NCBI GenBank assembly: GCA_021613335.1 | Contig: JAJTWR010000205.1 | Span: 490,001-554,000 of the forward strand | Direction of reading: 5' to 3' | DNA length: 64,000 bases | Origin: Whitmania pigra | Taxonomy: Eukaryota > Annelida > Clitellata > Hirudinida > Haemopidae | Part shown: piece by piece, positions 1 through 11,069 of the stretch | Layout of the letters: every line of letters begins with the position of its first letter | Position numbering within the stretch: position 1 is the stretch's first letter | Made by a program: the position numbers and the translations under genes | The notes under the pieces: generated by a model | What the model was told of the DNA's origin: nothing | Seen by the model: the letters and a program-made list of their open reading frames with translations, nothing else | The model's database searches: none

Positions 1-268
1 ACAAAGTATGTAGCAGCAAACAGCATTCAACAAGCAACTTTCAACATAGAATCAATACCTGTTCAATAGGTTGATGGAAGTGTTGCAAGAGTTGTTAATG
101 TTAATCCAAACAACTTAAGAGAAATGCTTTGGGGAGTCGCTAGCAGTGGATAGATACTTGGTTGGACTGAGAGGATTAGATTGTAATTATAATAATTAAT
201 AAACGTTGAATTGGTATTATTATAATATTAATTTTATTAAAAACTGACATATCAGATCTAGAGGCAGC
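1..268. other. 3' flank of the DUF389 gene, possible decayed coding remnant
   Basis: This stretch lies beyond the stop codon of the minus-strand DUF389 gene. On the plus strand, positions 1-162 read as protein-like sequence broken by one TAG near position 67, then end in a second TAG near 162. No motif was recognised. It could be a decayed coding fragment or chance, and the rest is AT-rich with no feature seen. Confidence 0.2.
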
Positions 269-3200
269 TTACTTAATCATGTGCTCCGGTACAAACCAGG
301 GTGTCCCATGAAATACCTTACTACTGGTATGCGAATCAAATTCGCTGGGTCTGGGTGCAAACTTTCCCGCTCTGAACATCTGCCAATGAGAACAAGAGCG
401 TTATGAAGTATAAAGATTAATGTTAATTATTAATCAATTTGATAATCAATCATTTTGTTAATTGACTAGCTAATTAGATCAAAATTGATTGAAGATGACC
501 GTCATAACGATTCGCGGTCAATCAGAGTTTTGAGCGGGTTTTGGGCCAGTTACAGAATGTTGGAGACCACTTTATTTTGTCTTACTCACCCGGACAAACT
601 CAACTGGAAGATTCCTCATGGCAGTTCTGTAGACGGGGTCATTTTCCAAGCTCTGAAAGTTCAAAATCAGATCTTAGGTCAAAGCTTAAAATTAAGTTAT
701 TTATTTATAAATTTAGAATAAAAATTAAAGTATTCATAAATTTAGAATAAAAATTAAAATATTTCTATTACCCTCACTACTTCCTGCCATTTGGTTATGA
801 ATTCAAGTCTCTCCTGGTCTGTGGAGAGATTCTGAATTAACATCATTCATTGTTAATTAATAATAATAATTAGTATTTTTATAAAATTTGTTGTTATTAT
901 CATTTCTTATGTATTTATTTAAGTAATATGGATTGCAGATAAAAGTCGATGATAATTAGCATTCACCATTCCGATAATTCATATTTTTATTTCTTTTTTA
1001 ATTGTAAGCGTAAAAATTATTAAAATGTTAGTAAATTACGTCATAATTACGATATAAATGTAAAACTTGCATCGTATATTTCAGAGAACATCGAAGCAAA
1101 TTGTGAGAAATCTTCAATGCCGAACTCTTGCTTGTCCAATGTTTCTCTTATGAACTTAATGAAAATTAATTTATTAATATTTTTAATAATAGATGATGAT
1201 GAAGATGATGCAATTTAATTCAGCAGTAAAGTTTATACAGATTGAGTCTGAATATATATTAAGAATAACGAAAATTTAGAACAACTTTAAATTTATTTTA
1301 AAAATTGAGACTCACAGGAATTTGAGATTTAAAAAAGTAATCTGCTGGGGTGGTGTGGGTGAATTTTGGAACCACTTCCTTTACCTGCGAAATAGGGATT
1401 GAGTGAGTGAGTGAGTGAGTGAGTGAGTGAGTGAGTGAGTGAGTGAGTGAGTGAGTGAGTGAGGAGTGAGTGAGTGAGTGAGTGAGTGAGTGAGTGAGTG
1501 AGTGAGTGAGTGAGTGAGTGAGTGAGTGAGTGAGTGAGTGAGTGAGTGAGTGAGTGAGTGAGTGAGTGAGTGAGTGAGTGAGTGAGTGAGTGAGTGAGTG
1601 AGTGAGTGAGTGAGTGAGTGAGTGAGTGAGTGAGTGAGTGAGTGAGTGAGTGAGTGAGTGAGTGAGTGAGTGCGTGAGTGAGTGAGTGAGTGAGTGAGTG
1701 AGTGAGTGAGTGAGTGAGTGAGTGAGTGAGTGAGTGAGTGAGTGAGTGAGTGAGTGAGTGAGTGAGTGAGTGAGTGAGTGAGTGAGTGAGTGAGTGAGTG
1801 AGTGAGTGAGTGAGTGAGTGAGTGAGTGAGAGTGAGTGAGTGAGTGAGTGAGTGAGTGAGTGAGTGAGTGAGTGAGTGAGTGAGTGAGTGAGTGAGTGAG
1901 TGAGTGAGTGAGTGAGTGAGTGAGTGAGTGAGTGAGTGAGTGAGTGAGTGAGTGAGTGAGTGAGTGAGTGAGTGAGTGAGTGAGTGAGTGAGTGAGTGAG
2001 TGAGTGAGTGAGTGAGTGAGTGAGTGAGTGCGTGAGTGAGTGAGTGAGTGAGTGAGTGAGTGAGTGAGTGAGTGAGTGAGTGAGTGAGTGAGTGAGTGAG
2101 TGAGTGAGTGAGTAAATATGTTCAGCATATTAACCCTTAGCATTACGATGCCTGACAAGATGATGCACAAAATATTGATGATGGTGAGTGAGACGCTGAG
2201 ATTTCCAAGTATGAACATCTCGGAATAAGGTCTGCATGAGTACTGGAACTGGTAGTTGTTTGAAGACATGGAAACGCACTTTAGCGGCTGCAAATGGAAT
2301 CATGCTGAGCGTCATTTAAAATGATTAAAAATAAAATTTTGGCATTTGTTTTTTATTATTATTTTATAGTTTTTGCTTTTTTTCTCATATTTGAAGTTAC
2401 AAAAGCACTATAAATTAACATTACTAAGTTGTTAAATGATTCAAACATTTGCTTATTTGTATCAGAGATATACAACAAATTAACAGATGCTAATATTATA
2501 ATTAATTGACAACAGATTTCAAGTTAAAATTAACTCATGATTAAATTATAATTAATTCTTATTTTCAAACCTGAGGAGTGGTTGAGTTGACATTGAAGTC
2601 TGGTTCTTTGATCAGCCACATCAACGAATGACCCCATAGAAGTCCCTGTTTAAGTAAGGATTAAAATAAAATTAATTTTTTTTAAATAATTATTATAAGA
2701 TGTTTTGTGTTCTATCGACACTTTGAAATGCATTTCAGTTTGTATATCGCCACATTCGATGCGTCATTGGCGCTTAACCTATGAATCTATTTGTAGGCAT
2801 AATTAAAATTATGACATTATAAATATGTCGTAATGATTGCCATATCGTTTCAGTCACCGACATCAGCAGCCATAGCAAAATAATAACAATAATTGAAATC
2901 CATTGGTTTTCACAATCAACCATCAACCAAACAATATTCAGTCGACAAAGCAATCAGCCAAAAAGTAACCTAAACCAACAGCGTTGACTGTAGGTGGCAG
3001 CAACGAGGCCGATATAGCTACACCTACCATGGTCGACACGTTACCCCCTAGCACCGAGAGGCAAACCCCTGCTCCAGAAGCCAGGGCAACTATGGACCCC
3101 GTGAGCAAAGAGCGAACTAAGCCCCTTTATTGAGTAAATTTTTCAATAATATAGTCTATTGTGATAATTATAGTCTAGGAATAAATGAAAATGATTTTTA

Positions 3201-4411
3201 TGTTTAATTAAATCTAAGTGTGTTTTAAATTTTAATCAATTATTAGATGTTCTTAACACTTTTACTAGATATAATTTAATTTATTAATTTTTTTCGTAAT
3301 CTTACTAAATTGTTTGAAACGTACAATTGTCTAAATTTTACCTGACAGCCATTTCAGGTGTGGGCCAGCTCTGGGTCAGACCCCAATTAGCACCAGTAAG
3401 GTTTACTCTGGCCATTATCAAACCAAAAATGAACCCTGAGGGTTGATGTTATTGAATAGTTGAGTATGATGTCGTATTAAATTATGTTGACAAATTGTAA
3501 AAATTATTAAGTTAAAAACATATTTGAATGTTATAGTAATAATTAATGACAATATGGTGACAATATGTATGACATTACGTGTAATTACATTATATTACAG
3601 TAGATTTTGACTCGTTGCGTTTTTATAATAAATTTATTATAATATATGGACATTAAATACCTATGCATTAATTACAACTTAATCTACCGTAGAAGACGCA
3701 GAAGAAGAGACAGAAAGATTCATTTCTGATGCCCACAGAAACGAGATCTTTGTTGCCAATTGTTATTCCAAACGTAAAGGCTAGAATGGGTCCCTAAAAT
3801 AATAATTGCGACCGTAATCTAGTTGTTGTCGTCGTTATGAATTGGTAAGAATAGTAGTAATACTACCATCATCGGTGATATAAGCATACTTGAGACAAGG
3901 CATACAGTACTGTTTTCAAGCAACCCTACTGTGGCTATGATGCTGATAAGGGAGATTAAAACCGCATAAATGAGTAAAATTTACTTTTAAAATTATCAGT
4001 TCAATTGAACATGTTTTTGTAGTCCGATGTTATTTTGTTCCTCACCATCTGATACCCCTAGTCTTTTTTACACTTATGTAATTTATGCATGAGAATTTAA
4101 ATTATGATAATGAGTGGCTATTATGCATAATTTAATGTCATCGACCTGGCTATACTGACGAGAACAAGAAAATCGAAGGTAAACTGGGCATTTTTCTTTA
4201 CACAATTCACGACCTGAGAATAACAAAAATAATAATACTATTATTATTATTAAAAATAATGTAATCAATAGTAAAAAAAACTTTAGATTACAAAATTATA
4301 AAATTATAATAATAGCAATTGCAATTAATAAGGAATCATTATCAAACTTCAGCCACAGTGATCCTAGCTTTGATGGAATTCATAAAGTCTCTGTAATCTC
4401 TTGATTCCTCA
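269..4411 (-). CDS. DUF389-family multipass membrane protein (C-terminal 13 exons)
   Basis: This is an uncharacterised hydrophobic DUF389 protein of unknown biochemical role, inferred to be a multipass membrane protein. Exons in transcript order on the minus strand are 4411-4348, 4213-4146, 3942-3867, 3793-3688, 3435-3342, 3124-2980, 2645-2571, 2287-2135, 1384-1316, 1154-1071, 831-772, 652-590 and 379-269, with TAA at 271-269. All exon phases agree, giving about 389 codons. Family motifs run across exon joins: SMLISPMMGPILAFTFG, then WPTPEMAVRG, then SGAGVCLSVLGGN, then VGVAISASLLPPTVNAG. A final hydrophobic segment follows (GNLSVSLTIINILCIILSG), and then a hydrophilic tail of about 115 residues. 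The exon 1154-1071 keeps phase only with a GC donor (gcaagt). The GT donor one base away would shift the frame and hit a stop. DUF389 is common in prokaryotes and patchy in animals; the N-terminus is unresolved. Confidence 0.85.
407..525 (+). repeat. Left arm of a 119-bp inverted repeat pair
   Basis: This arm is nearly identical (a handful of mismatches and one small gap) to the reverse complement of 5469-5587. It contains the block accgtcataacgattcgcgg. It sits in the last intron of the DUF389 gene. No terminal repeats or target duplications were seen, so the element type is unknown. Confidence 0.8.
1399..2113. repeat. (TGAG)n tetranucleotide array
   Basis: About 715 bp of almost pure TGAG lie inside one intron of the DUF389 gene, between exons 2287-2135 and 1384-1316. 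Only a few single-base breaks occur, for example near 1463, 1673, 1831 and 2031. The long minus-strand open frame through it (a THSL repeat) is a by-product of the 4-bp unit. Confidence 0.95.
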
Positions 4412-4426
4412 CTGTTTTTAATAATA

Positions 4427-4793
<367 letters not shown>

Positions 4794-4998
4794 TCATCAA
4801 TATTATTACAATTATTTATAAGTTATTTTAATCCTTGATCTGATATTGAAAATATAGGCATTAATTATGTACTACTACAATATTAAACTAATATTAAATA
4901 CAACCCATTATTTAATATAATTAGTATATATTAACTGCAGAAAATATTTATCTTATATCTTTCAGTTATTGTTAATATTAATATTAATTAGCAATGAC

Positions 4999-6427
4999 TT
5001 CTGTTTTGATGTCTTCTGATTGATGTCTTCTTCTATTGATGTGTAGTTGACGGTGATCATGCTATTAAGTTCGTTCAGGTTATAACTTTTATAATAAATT
5101 ATTTTTTATGAAAAAAAAGTTAACTTATTAGTTGTTAATTTAAATGTTGCATTTATTTATTAATTATCATTAATTGATTTTTATCAATAAAAATGAATAT
5201 AATTTATACAACTTATCATTTTCAATGTATAATAATAATATTATTATTAAATATGGTCATTAGTGGTTTTACAATAAATATATTCATTATACAAATCGTT
5301 ATTTTTTAATTTTTTATTAATAATAATATAATTAATATTATTAATAATATAATTATTATCACCATTATTATTATTATTATTATATTTATTATTTTTATAA
5401 GACATACTTCATACTGACTCTCTCTAGAGCAAACAGTCCCATACCTTTGAACGCCGACGACAAATAATCTGATTGACCGCGAATCGTTATGGCGGTCATC
5501 TTCAATCAATTTCAATCTAATTAGCTAGTCAATTAACAAAATAATGATTATCTAATTGATTAATAATTAACATTAATCTTTATACTTTATTTATCTATTA
5601 TTATTATTATTTAGAATTACCAATATTAACATTATAATGTATTCACTCTTTATAATTTCCTTACTTATATATACTTTATTAACATTAATAACAACAAACA
5701 GTTTTAATATAATATAATATATTTGTTAAATATGTCTTTTTGTTGACTCATCTTATTAAATTAACGTAATATAATGTAATTTATTAACACATTTTAACAT
5801 AATAACCAAGTATAAATGATTCGCTCCTTATAATTTATACATTAAAAAAGCTTAATTAACATCTATTATTATAATATTAAAGTGTTACTACCTGCCATTG
5901 CAAATTATTCGTAGTCTTCTGCCAAATGCAATTTTCTACATCAGAATCCGCCAAGATGATCTCAATTAACTTGGATTAATAATATACAAAATACCAGTTA
6001 CTACCGTAAATGGATAGTGTTAATATCATAAATTACCACAATTAATATTCAGAAAATATCACCAAAATTAATGAAGTTATTATTATTATTATTAATAATA
6101 ATTTTATAGTTTTGATATCTAATTATGATGTAATTATTAATTTTACTGCAATTATTATTGGCATTACAAGTATTGCTATATTTAATACAGTTAATATTCT
6201 ATACATTTGTAATAAATGACTGCAGTCATTAATAGTTATTATTTTATCATGGATGGAGGTTTTAATAAAAATAAATTAATTCATTTTTTCCTACATATTT
6301 ATAGTTTTGTTAATGCTTCATTTATGAAACTCGGTGTAAATTCGGCAACCTGTTTGAGTCTAAACGTTGTGGCTGCTGCTGATTCGACAAGGGTGGCTAT
6401 GTTATCCAGAGTCTTTTCCACTGCGCT
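4999..6427 (-). CDS. Tentative upstream exons of the DUF389 gene
   Basis: Three blocks look like exons on the minus strand. Block 6427-6350 encodes 26 residues ([20 protein letters not shown] and six more), follows a ttccag acceptor that abuts the GGAT array, and has a weak gttgcc donor. Block 5960-5892 encodes 23 residues including [17 protein letters not shown] and has a gtagta donor. Block 5061-4999 encodes [21 protein letters not shown] sequence, and its phase matches the first firm exon at 4411. The phase between 5892 and 5061 does not match, so an exon is missing or a boundary is wrong. The 6350 block could belong to another gene. Confidence 0.4.
5469..5587 (-). repeat. Right arm of the 119-bp inverted repeat pair
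   Basis: This is the reverse-complement copy of 407-525, about 5 kb away. The two arms bracket nearly the whole firm part of the DUF389 gene. They could be two copies of a short interspersed repeat in opposite orientation, or the ends of a larger insertion; the first is simpler. Confidence 0.8.
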
Positions 6428-6433
6428 CTGGAA

Positions 6434-6692
6434 GGATGGATGGATGGATGGATGGATGGATGGATGGATGGATGGATGGATGGATGGATGGATGGATGGA
6501 TGGATGGATGGATGGATGGATGGACGGATGGACGGATGGACGGATGGACGGATGGACGGATGGACGGATGGACGGATGGACGGATGGACGGATGGACGGA
6601 TGGACGGATGGACGGATGGACGGATGGACGGATGGACGGATGGACGGATGGACGGATGGACGGATGGACGGATGGACGGATGGACGGATGGA
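6434..6692. repeat. (GGAT)n then (GGATGGAC)n compound microsatellite
   Basis: The array begins with about 90 bp of pure ATGG and then turns into an eight-base ATGGACGG unit. Read on the minus strand it is a CCAT/CCGT pyrimidine-rich run ending in ttccag, next to the tentative exon at 6427-6350. It may therefore serve as that exon's polypyrimidine tract. Open frames on both strands through the array are artefacts of the period. Confidence 0.9.
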
Positions 6693-7203
6693 TGGTTTGT
6701 TGAATTCATGTTTAGGAATTTATAAAATCTTAAATTTATGTTTCTAGAATTTAAATTAACAAAAATTAAATCAAATATCGAATGTCTCACATCTGATCTT
6801 ATTCTGAGATCTGTTAAGGACTGAAATTTGAAAAATTAAACAATAATGATAAATTTCCAAATTAAATGCAATGGTTATTAATTTGAAACATTAATTTAGA
6901 TTACTTTTTATAATTTCAATCATCAATTAAGTTTAAATAAGTTTTAGTAATTATTATTAATATATTTAAAGTTTAATTTCAGTAATAATTATTTTGAAAC
7001 ATTAAGCTAAATTGTTATTTATAACTTTAACCATCAATTAAATGTATTAATTGTATTAAATGTATAATGTATAAATTGTTATTTATAATTTCAATCATCA
7101 ATTAAATGTATTAATTGTATTAAATTTGTAATGTTATTATAACTAATAATTTTCATTATTGAATGAATTAATTGTATGTGTGAAATAAATTAATTTAGAA
7201 TTA

Positions 7204-7281
7204 AGGAATATGGATGAATGGATGGATGGACGGACGGACGGATGGACGGACGGGTGGATGGACAGACGGATGGATGGATGA
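7204..7281. repeat. Short degenerate (GGAT/GGAC)n tract
   Basis: A smaller, diverged relative of the array at 6434-6692. The surrounding 6.69-8.06 kb is AT-rich spacer with no exon that could be supported. Confidence 0.75.
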
Positions 7282-7855
7282 TAGAATACTTTGCAAAATA
7301 TCCTCACTTCCCTTTTTGTCAAATCCGTTGTTGACTTGTTTGAAAATAAAATTTCAATTTAATGATCATGAAATGGATTGGTAATTGGTATTATATTGTT
7401 AAAATTTATTCGTTTTTATAAATGTTATCTAGTTATATTTGGATAATAAATTATTTATTTATTTAAAATATTATTGAACAAGTTATAATTATTAACAAAA
7501 ATTTAAAACTTATTTCAACAATCACAGGTTTTATTATTAATTTTTTATTATTATTATTGTTATCATTATCATTATCCTACATGTTACAGTATATAATTAA
7601 TTTAAAAAAATCATCTCGTAATGTACTTGTTTCCTTCCATCGCTTTTAATTGTTTTGACGGTCGGCTATCATAATTAAAGTTTATTGATTAAATAATAAA
7701 TAATTACAAGTAATATTTATGCATTTTTATTGTACAATTATTTAGTAATTATTTAATAATAATTGTGTCATCGGTAAACAATAATGTTTTTTTATTAAAG
7801 GCGCGTAGTCTGTACTATTGGACCATGCGGACGATCTATAAAAAATCTTGTCTCC

Positions 7856-7921
7856 ACTTTAGTGTGCTTCAGTTATGCAACGGACTATAATCAAATAAAT
7901 AAATAAAACTTTAGTGTGCTT
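7856..7921 (+). mobile_element. 38-bp non-LTR retroposon tail with 14-bp target-site duplication
   Basis: The direct repeat actttagtgtgctt occurs at 7856-7869 and again at 7908-7921. Between them lie 38 bases ending in ggactataatcaaataaa plus two more ATAAA units. The same tail occurs at 19320-19375 and 35999-36056. A short 3' tail between target duplications is the mark of an extremely 5'-truncated target-primed insertion. Confidence 0.85.
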
Positions 7922-8060
7922 GATGCGTTTGTTGGGGTTATATGATTTTGAATAGGGTATGTAATTTGCATGGGATATATAATTTTTTATAAGATATATA
8001 ATCTCCTAAAAGATATAAAATTTTATAAATTTAAAGAAAGATAACAACTACTAACTGTTT

Positions 8061-8883
8061 TTAAATCAGCCTTCGCTTTTCGATCATCTAAAATCTATTA
8101 TTTAATTTGAAATCATCATTTACTGATAATGCAATGTTATTGTTTTTAATCGCATTATATTTTCTGTTGTTCATAATGCCAAAATGCTTTAAATTAGTAA
8201 TAACATCCTCGTAAATATATAGTGACAAAAAATATTGTGATTTATTAGACAATTGATAATTGTCCAAAACAAAAATTAAAATTATGGAAAATGTATTCTT
8301 ATATTTATCCTATAAAATATTCTTACGAGCTCAAATTCGCTTCTTGTTGACCTGAGGTCCGACATTGAGTGCCAATGCTACAAAGCAAATTGAGAGATGA
8401 AATTTTATTGATCAATAAAAATATTTAAGTTACGATGATCAATTTAATTTGTTAGACTGATTTTTTTCTTCTTATTCGATTTTATACATGATGTAAATCG
8501 TCACAGACGCTCTATAACAGTTTAAAAGCATTTAATAAATTAAATTAACATTTAAACTAATGTTTTAAAATCGTTTAATAAAAAATTTATTAAACATTTA
8601 TTACAGCAACAGCAAATAAAAGCACTGCAACTATTTCAGCCGCTCATTTTGAAGCGTTCATCTCGAGCGAAAATAACCGTAGAAGCATTGCAGATTCTTA
8701 AGATCATAAATCATAAATTATAAATTTACAAACGCGATCCGCTTTTACAGGCGCCATCCGAGCCTTCATTGCGTTGTATTTGTTGGTCATGTTGTATACG
8801 ATGTCCACCTCTTCGCTGGCACTCATCTCCGTGTTTCTCTTGGTCAACTTAACCGGTATGTGGAGGATGAATAAATCCGCCAT
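8061..8883 (-). CDS. Small three-exon gene, 70-residue protein of unknown function
   Basis: The exons are 8883-8749 (45 codons), 8377-8327 (17 codons) and 8087-8061 (8 codons plus TAA), all phase 0. The ATG has a good context (gaaacATGG) and an in-frame TGA just upstream. The splice sites are CCT|gtaaaa, tttgtag|CATTGG, GAGCTC|gtaaga and ttttag|ATGATC. The protein is hydrophilic, with blocks EVDIVYNMTNKYNAMKARM and SMSDLRSTRSEFEL. It has no signal peptide or membrane segment, and I do not recognise the family. It lies tail-to-head with the cyclophilin gene 340 bp away. The antisense frame of exon 1 reads as a hydrophobic stretch with plausible splice sites, so strand choice is the main doubt; three matching exons favour minus. 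Confidence 0.55.
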
Positions 8884-9220
8884 GTTTCATAGTTGCCAGT
8901 TCGTTTGTTTACGTCTGAGCAACGATGTGCTTATAAACAAAGTCATATCGGCGTCACTCGCCAAACGACTAGCGCTTCACAACCCAGGTAATACCTCAAG
9001 ACAACCATTTGAAAACGCACCCCAAGCAATAAATGCCAGACAAAACAAATACAAACAAACAACCCCAGACAACTCAACCTCACTTTCAAATTTCAATAAT
9101 GACTTAACATTACTTTATTGACTTTATCAAAAAGCTCATTCTAGATAATGAAATGGCTGGTTTTGTGAGCATCAGAAAAAACATCCTTGAGAAACAATGA
9201 AAATTCTCGTGTGCTCCATC

Positions 9221-10014
9221 TTAGAGCTGGCCGCAGTCAGCAATCTTGACTGGTTGCTTGGGCTTGCCAGACTGGGTTCCAAAAGACTCGATCTTCTTCA
9301 CCACATCCAAACCCTCGATGACTCTGCCGAAGACGACGTGCTTACCGTCCAACCTGACGAAAAACAATCCCGATTAGACGTCATACTGACAAAAATCAAC
9401 CCATGAATGATCAAAATTACCAATCAGTCTTGGCAGTGCAGATGAAGAACTGGGAACCATTGGTGTTCTTTCCAGCGTTGGCCATGGAAAGGATTCCTGA
9501 ATACAAACAACTCATGAGTCAGGCTCACCAATGAAATCAGAGTTTTCACTAAATACAAGTTGCAAGATCAGCACAATTCAAAACGTAAAAAATTACCAGG
9601 TCCGGTGTGCCTCTGCTTGAAGTTTTCATCCTCAAACTTGTTTCCGTAGATGCTCTTACCGCCAGTACCATCTCCCCTGGTAAAGTCACCACCCTGGCAC
9701 ATAAAGTTTGGAATGATACGATGGAATGATGATCCCTTGTAACCGAATCCCTTCTCGCCAGTGCACAGTGCCCTGAAGTTTTCTGAAAATCCGCAATGCC
9801 AAGCGTAAGCGCAAACAAAACAAAGTATCGAAAACAAAGACCAACTTACCAGCAGTCTTGGGCACGATGTTTGCGTCAAGCTGGAATGGAAAAAATCGAA
9901 TGCAGACAGACGTTTTGTGAAATAATTCAAAAAGATGAACCCTACCTCCATCACGATCTTTCCGATATTAGCACCGCCGGCCTCGATATCAAAATAAACC
10001 TTAGGATTGGCCAT
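9221..10014 (-). CDS. PPIA: Cyclophilin A-type peptidyl-prolyl cis-trans isomerase
   Basis: This cytosolic proline isomerase binds and refolds prolyl peptides and is the cyclosporin target in animals. Five exons, 10014-9946, 9880-9850, 9782-9597, 9496-9421 and 9353-9221 (TAA at 9223-9221), are all in phase and encode 164 residues, the usual single-domain length. Protein order: [19 protein letters not shown] at the start; then [20 protein letters not shown], with the catalytic Arg in FHRIIP; then GTGGKSIYG; then [17 protein letters not shown]; then [11 protein letters not shown]; ending in IADCGQL. There is no signal peptide or tail, so it is the cytosolic type rather than the ER or mitochondrial type. 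It is transcribed away from ANKRD50, with 1.06 kb between start codons. Confidence 0.96.
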
Positions 10015-11069
10015 CTTGCAAAAACCACGTTGTATAACAAAAAATGCTCTGTTCTGAAAGAGGCAGGTATATCGTCACGACCAACACACGAAAACGGAAA
10101 GGAACAGCAACAACTAGCTCGGTACTAGCTTGACCAAGCGGAAATTAGGCGTAGGCGCATTTAACTTTTTAATTTAAAAAATTCTTAAAACCTTAAAAAA
10201 AGCTTTAATTACACACAGTTTAATTATAAATTGTTAGCTAATAATATCGCAATGTTGCAAATGTCACGCAATAAAATTTAAGTCCACTTCTCAAAACCAT
10301 AAAATTGAATCAGCGATAAATTTACAAAAAAAATAATTATTTATATAATTTAAGTTATCGCAGTTAGTGAACTAATAATAAACACAATTAGCACTTATTT
10401 AAAACCTCAAGGTCATGGAAAACTAGGTGCGACCTCGGGCGTGATTCTGTTGCAGCCTCGGCTAGGCCAATAACATAAAAATCAACTCATTGTCCCACCG
10501 ATCGAATTTTGTTCAACCGCAAAGAATCTGCCAAAATTTATTAAAATAAAACCGTATTTCTGCTTACCATATCGGTACGATGCAAGGAGAAAGAAGGAAT
10601 TCGCTATCAGACAAAACGGCAAACCTCGTGCTGTTTTTATTTGGTTAGATGAAGAGATTGGGAAGGATTTGCATGAGTTTTAATTATAGAAATTTGATTT
10701 GTTATAAAATTAAACTAAGTTCAAATTAATTATGCTAAATAAAATTTATGCAACCTTAACGGTGCAATTTTTTCCATGTGTAAATTTTACAATTTTGTGA
10801 GTGTTTTAAACGTTTACAACAAAAAATACAATTATAATGGTGGAAATTTATATTGGCAAAATCTTCCATCATCATAACACCATTTGTTTTTGTTCGGCAC
10901 TTGGGCAAATGGGCTGCTCTTGCGATGCAGCTAGTTAGAGCCGAAATGTACATTGGAAGGCTTTTCGTAGCCATCACGTTTCCTAATAAAAATGATTTTT
11001 AGTTGAGTTGATCGTTTGGGCGACTCGACCAGATAGCAGAGACATTGACTTTCGATTCAGTTATTAGTA
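10015..11069. promoter_or_regulatory. Divergent promoter interval between cyclophilin and ANKRD50
   Basis: The two start codons point away from each other across 1055 bp, so both promoters must lie here or in unseen 5' exons. No clear TATA box or CpG-rich block was seen. A short GC-richer patch at about 10420-10470 is the only compositional feature. The 73-codon minus-strand frame at 10756-10977 has no family features and was not called. Confidence 0.4.

Noticed and set aside
1298..2293. 331-codon minus-strand frame of THSL repeats
   Set aside because: It is the reading of the (TGAG)n array. Only its two ends overlap real DUF389 exons, which are spliced around the array.
6216..6790. Overlapping frames of DGWM/PSIH repeats on both strands
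   Set aside because: Product of the GGAT/GGAC array; only a 26-codon flank on the minus strand might be coding.
8774..9121. Plus-strand frame with a hydrophobic start resembling a membrane segment
   Set aside because: It is antisense to exon 1 of the small minus-strand gene. It has no second exon that fits, whereas the minus strand gives three exons in phase.
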